Position numbers and translations under genes: made by a program
Notes under the pieces: model-generated
Database searches by the model: none
What the model saw: the letters and a program-made list of their open reading frames with translations, nothing else
What the model was told of the DNA's origin: nothing
Assembly: GCA_022495005.1 (NCBI GenBank)
Contig: JAGYXB010000654.1
Span: forward strand, 124,001-188,000
DNA length: 64,000 nt
Direction: 5' to 3'
Source of the DNA: Rhyacophila brunnea
Lineage: Eukaryota; Arthropoda; Insecta; Trichoptera; Rhyacophilidae
Shown here: piece by piece, positions 37,801 through 46,314 of the stretch
Position numbering within the stretch: position 1 is the stretch's first letter
How the letters are laid out: each line of letters starts with the position of its first letter

Positions 37801-37944
37801 TAAGTACGTTGCTCGATAATATATCGAGGACAGATCCGGTCACGAGGATTAAAGCTCCCACAGGCTTCGGCAAGTCTACTATACTAGACTAGTTGCCGAA
37901 CTGTCTATGGCATTGAAAGATAAAGGGATACGCGGAGATGTCGC

Positions 37945-38064
37945 GCCGGCTTTTACCCATATCCGCAGCAGGTCTCCAAGGTGAAGAGCCTCTAGCCGAT
38001 AGAATAATGTAGTGACACGAACCTAATTCGTAGACCGAGAGGGAATCCGACTGTCTAATTAAAA
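37945..38064 (+). pseudogene. 28S rRNA-like fragments
   Basis: Two blocks match what I remember of insect 28S rRNA. One is TTTTACCCATATCCGCAGCA followed by GGTCTCCAAGGTGAAGAGCC and TCTAGCCGATAGAATAATGT (about 37950-38011). The other is GAGGGAATCCGACTGTCTAA followed by TTAAAA (38038-38064). In real 28S the blocks are separated by further rRNA sequence, so this is a deleted or rearranged piece. The second block normally lies roughly 200 bases upstream of the R1 insertion site. The position just before the R1 cluster supports an rDNA origin for it. Confidence 0.75.
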
Positions 38065-39066
38065 GGATTGATCGCTAATCTTTGCCGAGTGCAGGCGTGT
38101 TTAGCTTTCGCTCCGCAATTATTGCCACCTAGTAATCGCTTTTCGCTCTTTTTCGCCTTTGATCCTGCTTTTCTACCGTTTTTCGATCCCGTTTTTTCTC
38201 CACCACCCGTGCCTGCCCCTGGACATCGACCTGTGAAATTTTCAAGTGCTTCGTCCCGGGAATTGTGACTTTTAAGTGCCATCGCCTGACATTACATAGT
38301 GAAGTTATATTCAGCTTTACTCGATATACAAACGACCCACAAAGCTGGTAGTTAACATTCTGTGCTGCCAATACTCTCAACAACCGACCGCATACTATAC
38401 GCCATCACGTGTGTGACAAGTCGCATTCACGTCGCGCTCCCGCTAACGGCTAAGCAATCCATTAAAAATCCAAAAGTGCACCGATTTCGTTAAAAAAAGG
38501 TACCATCGCTGCAGAATCCAATTCCCCACCCGTAAATGTGAAGTTTTCCGAGAGCCTATTCCGGAAAACCGAGAAAATTAAGAAAAACCAATAAAAATCA
38601 GATTTTTGCAAAAACGTCGCGAGGAAGTGTTCATGAAAATTACAAAAGTGTGCTTAAACTGAGCGGGAGTTTGCCGGCTACCGTTCTTTAAAAAAATAAA
38701 TTCGGAAAACTGAAAAAAACATAACACGGCAAATGGTGAATTGTGCGTCCCCCCCAGAGGGAAAGTGACTAAAAAAACCACCAAGTGACGGCTCCCGTGT
38801 TCTGAATCGTGTGGTGTTTGTTTGAGGCTAATCGGCCAAGGGACATGGAATTGCGGGCCTAAAAACCCTACTTCCATAGTCGGTTGCTAGATTGCATCAG
38901 TCAAAACACGTGGCCGGGAATCCCTCCAAGTCGAATCACGCGACAAGCCAGCGCCGGCATTTGCCTACATTGGAAGCTTCCGGAACTTTCTAGAAGCTTC
39001 TAGAAGAAATCGATCCAAGCCCGACACAGTGCACATCGCTGAAGATAATTTGACGTCACAGTGTAC

Positions 39067-40313
39067 TGTCACCAAATCAATACGCGCGATCGCCGCCGCG
39101 GTAAGGTTGTTTACCCCTGCACTGAACAGGGCACAGGCATAACGGTCGTTTTAAGAAAGCGGCGAATTGGGAACATTCCAAGGTCAGCAGTGCGACCCTG
39201 ACCATACTACCTGCTGTCTTACGCAAAGCAAATAGAAAATAAAGCATCCGATAAATTAAAGACACACGTTCCCGCGAGAAACGTGACGTTCCCAGATATC
39301 AAGTACCTGACATGACAGCTCGTGTATAGAAATTAAGATTAATTAAGGCTCATAATTTTTGTAGTACGACGTATGGTGCCACAATATTTTAATCGGGGGA
39401 TAAAGTAAATAACAGTTGCGTTGAATTATAACGGACCGCGCCGGATTTGTTTGAAACCAATATAATCGTCGCGAGGCGGCGAATATACTGCCACCTGTGA
39501 ACGTTCGCCGGAAGCGAGTCAGTGGCGCGATGTTTACTACGATTTGACATGTAATATTGTAATGTTATTTTTTTGTTTTAATTATTTCGCAGTTACGTCG
39601 GTATAAATCGAATCAATAAGTAAGTGGCGGACGTCGTAGGTATCATCGAAGGCTTGTACCTCTATTCCGCTTGTCTCTAGTCGTTTCAACGGCCAATATA
39701 ACCAGACCGGCACGACTAGTAGGTGTTTGAAGGCTTTCAATCTTCGACTTCGAATTAATATAATTTTATTCGCAAATACCACTGCCACCTGTCGGCCGTT
39801 CATACAACATAACGATTTTTAATAAAAAAAATACCCTTTCAGAAAACCAATAAGCTCCCCTGTCTCTGGAGAGGATCAGGTACGAAGGTTGGCAAGTAGC
39901 TTCATGTAGCCAAGTCTTCACAGGTTCGAACTATGGTTGCCATACTGGGCACCTTCGGCCCAGTACTCTCAAACGAAGCCCTATATCGGTCGTATGGAAT
40001 AGGATGAAATTAGTGTATAATTTTTCTTAATAATAGTGAGATTTTCGTTTGTTATTTGATGTGTCCCTATGGTAATATAATCTATACTGTACCTGTATAA
40101 TTATTTAACCCCTTCAGGTCCCTACCATTGGCTAAGTAGATTTGTGTTGTAACTAGTTGATTATTTTTGTTCATGTATAAATTCGATAATTAAACCTGTC
40201 TTTGTGATTGAATAATATTACAACCCATATTTCTGTTGTCTATTGTATTAAACGGATCTCTGTTGAGACGATCGAGCGTTTCATTTCGACCACCCGAGTC
40301 ACCTTCCTTCTCA
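39067..40313. mobile_element. Solo LTR (1247 bp) inside the R1-A leader
   Basis: The insertion begins TGTCACC and ends TTCTCA, with GTAC on both sides (39063-39066 and 40314-40317). Removing it and one GTAC rejoins the R1 leader sequence CACAGTGTACATTGTGCAC, which matches the uninterrupted module in copy C. TG...CA ends and a 4-bp duplication fit an LTR-retrotransposon LTR. The frames inside (39077-39265, 39582-39803) have no known motif. The family is unidentified. Confidence 0.78.
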
Positions 40314-40439
40314 GTACATTGTGCACACAACTGAGACCGAACAATCAAACCCGGCACGGTGCACATCGCTGAAAATAACTGACGTCACAGTGCACATTGT
40401 GCATACAACTGAGACTCGCATCTTCCATGACCAGACCAG

Positions 40440-41208
40440 ACTCGCATCTTCCATGACCAGACCAGGCGTCTTCTTTTTTCCGACAGGGGAGACGAAGAAG
40501 TCTGAGGACACCCGCAACACGGTAAAACACCTGATCGTGCCTAAGGACCTCAATGTCCAAATCACCGGCTTCAGAATGGTGCGGGGCGGCGGGGTTATAA
40601 TACACCCTAAAACCGACGCTGAGGCCAAGCGACTCGCCACCGCCCCCGGCATCAAGGAGGCTGGTCTGCGGGCCGAGGTTGCTGGGAAGCGACTCCCCCG
40701 AATAATCATATTCAATGTCCCGGTGGCCACCGACGAGGCCATGCTTAAAGAAGCAATCATATCAAACACTAAGGAACACACAGGCCTAACTGAAGAAGAG
40801 TACCGCCAAATAAAAATGAGCCACAGAGCCGGCCCCAGAGTTGGCAGGTGCCACATGATACTATCTGTACCGGCGAAGGTAAGAGAAGCACTTGTCAGCG
40901 ACGGCCGGTTATATATGGACTGGGAGTCGTTCCCAGTAAAAGACTTTTGCGGCGTCGTGAAATGTACACGATGCCACCTGTACGGCCACATGGCCAAAAA
41001 CTGCTCCTCGGAACACGTGACATGCGGCCACTGCACCAAGACGGGCCACGACAAGGCCGACTGCCCGAACCTCAGAGCCCCCGGGAAATGCCCGGCCTGC
41101 GCCAGGAATAAGAAGCCTCACCAGCACGCGGCAACAGACCCTGACTGCCCGGCGCGCCTGTATGCTGTGGCCCAGGAGCGCAGCCGAACGGACTATTCGG
41201 TCAAATGA
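40440..41208 (+). pseudogene. R1-A ORF1, C-terminal part with zinc knuckles
   Basis: The open frame runs to 41208. Homology to copy C ORF1 starts only at about 40462 (TRPGVFFFPTGETKK), so roughly the first 330 residues are deleted and leader sequence is fused in. A 26-bp tandem duplication (GACTCGCATCTTCCATGACC plus AGACCA) marks the junction. The retained part has the RRM-like region (VQITGFRMVRGGGVIIHPKT) and three zinc knuckles. These are CTRCHLYGHMAKNC and CGHCTKTGHDKADC (both CX2CX4HX4C), and a third CX2CX8HX6C motif. Such knuckles bind nucleic acid. The frame's nominal start at 40321 is GTG in the leader. The stop overlaps the ORF2 start as ATGA. Confidence 0.85.
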
Positions 41209-44200
41209 TCCGTTTCGGACAACTAAACGTGGGAAAGGGGAGGGCTACAACGGCGGAACTGACCAGGACGATGCGGGAAATGGAGCTCGACGTTGCACTG
41301 GTGCAGGAGCCCTACCCCATGGGCACCAACCGGGGCTTCAGCGGGGGACAGGTTCTCCACCACGGACCAGGCTCCATGGCCTGCATCTTCATTGCGAACC
41401 CCGCACTAGTTGCGCTGCGCCTCTCCCACCTGTCGAGCGAGCTCTTTGCTGTGGCGGAGATCTCTGACCGATCGGGGGACTCCGTCGTGGTGGTCTCTTC
41501 GTACTTTAGATTCAATCAGAGCACCTTGAAGTGCGTCGAGCAGCTCGAAAAAATCCTGCTCGCATGCAGTGGCAAGCGAGTACTGGTGGGCGCGGATGTC
41601 AATGTGCAATCGTGGCTTTGGTCCCCCGACGGGCCCGGGCCGCGCGATGACCCAACGCCCCTCGAGGAACTCATGGCGACATGTGATCTCTCGGTCGTAA
41701 ACGACCCAAAAGGTCTGGCCACATTTGCTACTAAAAACGGGGAATCATGCATAGACGTTACCCTGATATCAACAGGCGCTCTGCATTGCGTTGTGGACTG
41801 GAAGGTCTACGAGGACGCATCGGACAGCGACCACCGACTGATCACGTTCGCCTACACGACCAAGAGGGGTGGCGTGCCACTCGCACTGAACGAAGGCGAG
41901 TCTCTGCCGAAGCGCTTCAAGAAGGTCACAAACTGGGAGCGATTTGACCGCGAATTCAATGAGGGTCTCGACAGGATGGCTAGGCGCCCTCCCCTTGCGG
42001 ATGCACATGCCGCAGCGGAGGACCTGACTCGCCTCGTGGTGAGGACGGCAGAGAGTGCCATCGGAAGGTCAACCCAAAAACCGCCGGACCTTGCTCCCTG
42101 GTGGACACCCAGGCTTACTAAACTCAGAGATCTAATGAGAAAGGCCAGAAGGGCCTTACAAGCGACTCGCAAAAAACTAAAAGACACCTTGCCAACGGAC
42201 CATCCGCTGGCAACCGAGTACAAGGCCGCCAGGATCAAGCTGAAAAACGCTATCAACAAAACCAAAAAGAAGCACTGGAGAGAATTTGTCACCCAAATGG
42301 GTGGACATGACCCGTGGGGACCCCCCTTCCGCGTGATGAAGCTGAGCTCTCGGCCCAGCGGAATCAGGACGGCGGTGCGGCGCCCTGACGGGTCGTTCAC
42401 CAGCGGTTACGAAGAGTCTGCCACCGTCCTATTGGATGCTCTTGTCCCGCAGGACGACGAGTCGCTCGACATTGACGACGACCGCTTTCAACAGCTTCGC
42501 GTCCACGCGCTGCTCCCATTGAACACTCCGCGTTCCGCCGCCGCTACCATGCCAGAATTAGGAATCTTGTTTGCGTGCCTCCCGACACGCAAAGCCCCGG
42601 GGCTCGACTGCATAGACAGCACAATAGCTAGAAGGGCGTGGTCTCTTGCTTCACACGAGATCACGCAACTCTACATAGATTGCATGAGTAGCGGCATATT
42701 TCCTGATTGCTGGAAGAAGGGTCACCTCACGGTGATCCCGAAGGCCGGCAATCGCCCTCCTTGCGACCCGAAAGCGTACAGACCGCTGACGCTCCTTCCC
42801 GTCTTCGTGAAGGTTCTTGAAAGATTGATCAACAGCAGGATTGAGTCCCACCTGTCGGAAAACTGTCCAATCTCGCGGAGACAATTCGGGTTCAGACCCG
42901 GAAAGTCCACTGAGGACGCGATACGCTTTGTACTCGACTCTGGCGGGAGCCTCGTTGCCGGGATTTTTCTCGACATCGCGGGCGCGTTTGATAACGCGTG
43001 GTGGCCCTTGGTACTGGCAAAGCTTCGGCTGAGACAGATCCCTGGGAACCTTTTTGCCCTGGTTCAGAGCTACTTCAGTAATAGGGAGATAACCTATGAC
43101 TCCGGCCCCGGACTCATACGCAGGAGGACCACCATGGGATGCCCACAGGGCTCTGTCCTGGGTCCCCTACTGTGGAACATCCTGTTTGACGACGTTCTGT
43201 CGCTGCCCCCGGGCTGCACCCTCGTTGCGTACGCCGACGACTTGCTCCTGCTCGTTGAGGCCTCGTCGCGGACGGGACTCGAGGGCGTAGCCACGGATGC
43301 TTTGGGCAAAATTCTCAAATGGGGATTATTGAACAGGCTTACCTTTGCCCCGAGCAAAACGGAGGCTGTCCTCCTCAAGGGCAGCTCCCGGGTAAACATT
43401 ATTAAACGGCCACCCCGGGTAATTTTTGGCCAAACCCCAGTGTGTTTCTCTGAAAGCGTAACGTACCTGGGTGTAATTCTTGATAGTAGGCTGTCTTTCG
43501 TTAAACATGCCAGGACGGCCGTCTCAAAGGCCGGTCTGGCCTTCCAGAAGATGGCCCGAATGGCGGGCAGCAATTGGGGACTTAAACCTAGAGCCCTTAA
43601 GGTTGCATATGGCGCGATTTTCATGGGAATAGCCGGATACGCCTCCAGCGTCTGGCATTCCCGAGTAAACTCGTTAAGTCTAGTCAAACGCGAACTACTG
43701 AGCGGTCAGCGACTTGCGCTGATCTCACTCACAAAAGCCTATCGTACAACTTCCACAGACGCGCTTGCCGTGCTCGCGGGGGTGCTGCCCCTCGATCTGC
43801 ACGTCCAAGTTAGAGGATCGATTACCCTCCTTCTGAGGGGGATCAACACTACACTCGCCGGCGTTCAATTGACGCCGCCACAGAGATCCGAGGACGTTCC
43901 TTACAGGGTGACTGTAAGCAAGCTGGTCTACAAGATCGCATTTGCGGCATGGCAGACGAGGTGGACGGCTTCCTCCAAGGGACGGCACACATTTCGATTT
44001 TTTCCAGACGTATTCTGCAGGCACCAAACGAGAAGACTTCAACCTTCTCACTGGACGAGCCAGTTCCTAACCGGCCATGGCAATTTCGCCGCCAGGCTCC
44101 ACGAGCTTGGCTTGATAGTAGATGGGCCGGGATGCACCTGTGGGCATGACCACCAAGACGTTGAACACGTCCTATGGGACTGCCCGCTTATGGCACCCGA

Positions 44201-44393
44201 ACGAGCGGAGTTGTTAGCCAGGGTCCGTCCTCACACGGGCCCAATTGGCCACGCGGACTTGATTTCAACCGAGGCCAACTTTGCGGCATTTGAAAAATTT
44301 GCAGCGTCATATGGGGAGCGGGATAGTCCCGACTCCTCCGTAGATTCTAATTCGAGCCATGAAATTCAGTACACGGGTACACAGGGCGCTTAA
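41205..44393 (+). CDS. R1 ORF2: endonuclease-reverse transcriptase
   Basis: This 1062-residue open frame has no internal stop and is full length for the R1 clade. An apurinic-like endonuclease occupies roughly residues 1-220, with E35 in LVQEPY, D131 and N133 in GADVNVQSW, and SDH at 208-210. The reverse transcriptase follows: KAYRPLTLLPVF, RQFGFRPGKSTEDA, motif A FLDIAGAFDNAWW (D590), motif B GCPQGSVLGPLLWN and motif C YADD (676-679). A C-terminal CX1C...H...C zinc motif begins at C977 (CTCGHDHQDVEHVLWDC). The enzyme nicks the target and copies element RNA. The start ATG overlaps the ORF1 stop, suggesting termination-reinitiation. Compared with copy C it lacks four codons in the DSVENSG segment just before motif A and two in LPLPP before motif C. 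Whether it is active cannot be told from sequence. Confidence 0.93.
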   Translation: MIRFGQLNVGKGRATTAELTRTMREMELDVALVQEPYPMGTNRGFSGGQVLHHGPGSMACIFIANPALVALRLSHLSSELFAVAEISDRSGDSVVVVSSYFRFNQSTLKCVEQLEKILLACSGKRVLVGADVNVQSWLWSPDGPGPRDDPTPLEELMATCDLSVVNDPKGLATFATKNGESCIDVTLISTGALHCVVDWKVYEDASDSDHRLITFAYTTKRGGVPLALNEGESLPKRFKKVTNWERFDREFNEGLDRMARRPPLADAHAAAEDLTRLVVRTAESAIGRSTQKPPDLAPWWTPRLTKLRDLMRKARRALQATRKKLKDTLPTDHPLATEYKAARIKLKNAINKTKKKHWREFVTQMGGHDPWGPPFRVMKLSSRPSGIRTAVRRPDGSFTSGYEESATVLLDALVPQDDESLDIDDDRFQQLRVHALLPLNTPRSAAATMPELGILFACLPTRKAPGLDCIDSTIARRAWSLASHEITQLYIDCMSSGIFPDCWKKGHLTVIPKAGNRPPCDPKAYRPLTLLPVFVKVLERLINSRIESHLSENCPISRRQFGFRPGKSTEDAIRFVLDSGGSLVAGIFLDIAGAFDNAWWPLVLAKLRLRQIPGNLFALVQSYFSNREITYDSGPGLIRRRTTMGCPQGSVLGPLLWNILFDDVLSLPPGCTLVAYADDLLLLVEASSRTGLEGVATDALGKILKWGLLNRLTFAPSKTEAVLLKGSSRVNIIKRPPRVIFGQTPVCFSESVTYLGVILDSRLSFVKHARTAVSKAGLAFQKMARMAGSNWGLKPRALKVAYGAIFMGIAGYASSVWHSRVNSLSLVKRELLSGQRLALISLTKAYRTTSTDALAVLAGVLPLDLHVQVRGSITLLLRGINTTLAGVQLTPPQRSEDVPYRVTVSKLVYKIAFAAWQTRWTASSKGRHTFRFFPDVFCRHQTRRLQPSHWTSQFLTGHGNFAARLHELGLIVDGPGCTCGHDHQDVEHVLWDCPLMAPERAELLARVRPHTGPIGHADLISTEANFAAFEKFAASYGERDSPDSSVDSNSSHEIQYTGTQGA

Positions 44394-44619
44394 CGCTGAG
44401 GAACAGCAGGGCTGGGCCAAACTTCTTTCTATACTAGATTCTGTAAGCACTTAGGTGCATGGTTGCAACATAATCAGTCCCGTGCAGCTCCGCATCGGGA
44501 CGGAATTGAGCATTTAAAATCACTTCTTTCAGACACGTACTAAGCCTAATGGGAGACCGCCGTGCTTAATCACGACAGTACAAACATAAGGGGTGGAGAT
44601 GGGGAACTTCCTAAAACAT
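44394..44619 (+). other. R1 alpha-family 3' untranslated region
   Basis: It is nearly identical to 54591-54815 of copy C and, reversed, to 58257-58440. Features include GTAAGCACTTAGGTGCATGG (a small hairpin on GCAC/GTGC), GTCCCGTGCAGCTCCGCATC and a terminal GGGGTGGAGATGGGG before AAAACAT. There is no poly(A), as in R1 elements, whose 3' ends are recognised by structure. Reverse transcription would start here. Confidence 0.82.
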
Positions 44620-45033
44620 TGTCCTCCTGTCTGATTTTTTTTTTTTTTTTTTGTCTCATTTTATTGAGTGCTTTAAATTTCTGATTTATACCTATATCTT
44701 TAAATGATTTCAGTGCATAACATGCTGCATGTATCTCGAATGAAATCGGAGGTGAGAATGAAGTAATTTCGTGGGTGAAGTGATAATAATAGAAAATAGG
44801 AAAGATATATATCTGAGTGCGAGTGGGATGCCCGCTGACCTCGCACGGTCTAAAGTGCCAAACAATAACAATAAGTGAAAGTGAAAGTGCCAAAACAAAA
44901 ACAAAACAAAGTCAAAGTAACTGTGGTAACGATACGTGGTGTCGGTTCCTGACGCCACGCTAGCGCAAGTTTGTGCGCCTAACAACAGCAGTATCAGTAC
45001 AAACAAAAACAATAACAAGTGCAAGCGAGTGAT

Positions 45034-46314
45034 ATGGGCAACCCTAAGGGGGACCCCATGGATGTGGGCACATCCAGAGCCCTTATAAGAAAGCGGAAAT
45101 CTGACCTTTCCGAGGGGGCCGGGGACTCTAGCTCGGTCCCTAAGGCTAAGGGGAAAAAAGCTGACAAGGACAAGGGTCCCTATCTCAGGTCCGCCTCAAC
45201 CTCTCAGGAGGAGCTGGACGCTGTTGCCTCCAGCGTACTTACTGAATCTCAGGAAGTTGCGTCCAGAATCACCGTCGCCATTAAAAAAGCGCTGGGGATC
45301 TTAACCAAAGACTCCCGCGTCCCTAAAGCCACCTTCAACGAGGCATCGGTCGAACTGCAAAAGGCAATCACGGAATCGTGGGCCATGGCGATTGATTTGG
45401 AGGCGCACAAGGCGATTGTCAGAGACCGAGCTTCGCTGACCAGAGCCATCGCTCAAACCCCAGCTGTGCCTGCCGCGTCTCTATGGAGCGATATTGCTCG
45501 GAGGGATGCTCAACCCTCGAGAGCCCACAGCGCGTGGCCAACCGTTCCCCCGAAGACGGCAGCCAGACCAGGAGTCTTGTTCTTTCCCACCAAGGAGGGA
45601 CAGGAATCCAAAATCACCAAAGAAGTCATCAAAAAGGCGATCTCTCCCAAGGCCCTGGGGGTCCACATTACTGGGGTCCGGATGATTCGAGGCGGCGGAA
45701 TCATAGTGCATCCCAAATCTGCTGGAGAGGCCAAGCGCCTCCTAGAGGCCCCAGGACTTGCCCAGGCGGGCCTTAAGGCTCAAGTTGCAGCCAAGAAGAT
45801 TCCGAGAGTGATTGTTTTTAACACTCCCAGTGACACCACTGAAGGCGAACTCCGCCAAACCATTATTGACAATACCAGTGAATCCCTCACTTTGACTGAG
45901 AGCGAGAAAAGTGATATTAAGATCAGCCACAAAGCCGGCCCAAGGGGGGAGAAGTGCCACATGGTGCTCTATGTACCTGGCAAGGTGCACGAGGCGCTTC
46001 TGAAAGAGAGCAGGCTCTTTCACGGCTGGGAGTCCTTCCCTGTTCGGGACTTCTGTGGCGTACTCAAGTGCGCGAAATGCCACTTGTACGGCCATATGGC
46101 GAAACACTGTTCGGCTAAGGCTGCCACATGCGGACATTGTGCTGCGGAGGGGCACGACAGGGCGGACTGTCCTGCTCTTGAGGCCCCGCCTAAATGTCCA
46201 GCCTGCACCCGATTTAAAAAGCCTAGCCAACACGCGGCTAATGACCCTGAGTGTCCGGCACGGCTGCACGCAGTCACGCTTGAGAGAAGTCGGACCGACT
46301 ACTCGCCCCAATGA
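45034..46314 (+). CDS. R1 beta ORF1 (gag-like, zinc knuckles)
   Basis: The product is a nucleic-acid-binding protein of about 426 residues that would package R1 RNA. I chose ATG 45034 because the peptide MGNPKG recurs at the start of ORF1 in copies D (58728) and, as MGDPKG, in C (50181). The frame can be extended upstream only from a GTG at 45019. The N-terminus is Ser/Lys-rich and disordered, followed by a helical segment (VTIAIKKALGIL in D, ITVAIKKALGILTKDS here). Next is the RRM-like region (GVHITGVRMIRGGGIIVHPK). C-terminal knuckles are CAKCHLYGHMAKHC and CGHCAAEGHDRADC plus a CX2CX8HX6C motif. It ends in TGA overlapping the ORF2 start by four bases (ATGA). No disruption is seen. Confidence 0.92.
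   Translation: MGNPKGDPMDVGTSRALIRKRKSDLSEGAGDSSSVPKAKGKKADKDKGPYLRSASTSQEELDAVASSVLTESQEVASRITVAIKKALGILTKDSRVPKATFNEASVELQKAITESWAMAIDLEAHKAIVRDRASLTRAIAQTPAVPAASLWSDIARRDAQPSRAHSAWPTVPPKTAARPGVLFFPTKEGQESKITKEVIKKAISPKALGVHITGVRMIRGGGIIVHPKSAGEAKRLLEAPGLAQAGLKAQVAAKKIPRVIVFNTPSDTTEGELRQTIIDNTSESLTLTESEKSDIKISHKAGPRGEKCHMVLYVPGKVHEALLKESRLFHGWESFPVRDFCGVLKCAKCHLYGHMAKHCSAKAATCGHCAAEGHDRADCPALEAPPKCPACTRFKKPSQHAANDPECPARLHAVTLERSRTDYSPQ

Larger units (their letters stand above)
38090..44619 (+). mobile_element. R1: R1 alpha-family element, copy A
   Basis: R1 elements are non-LTR retrotransposons that normally insert at a fixed 28S rDNA site by target-primed reverse transcription. Copy A has a long leader (38090-39062 and 40318-40440) interrupted by a solo LTR, a truncated ORF1, an uninterrupted ORF2 and a 3' untranslated region. 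That 3' region has no poly(A) tail and ends AAAACAT just before TGTCCTCCTGTCT. The leader includes TTCTAGAAGCTTCTAGAA and two copies of a GTGCACATCGCTGAA plus TGACGTCA module. The 3' region is nearly identical to that of copy C. Because ORF1 lacks its N-terminal two thirds, the element is not autonomous as it stands. Confidence 0.85.

Noticed and set aside
40311..41054. 247-residue minus-strand frame
   Set aside because: It is antisense to ORF1 of R1 copy A; the GC-rich coding sequence leaves the opposite strand open by chance.
44636..44653. 18-T run as a reverse-strand poly(A) tail of a retroelement
   Set aside because: No retroelement body lies next to it in the needed orientation; R1 elements here lack poly(A).
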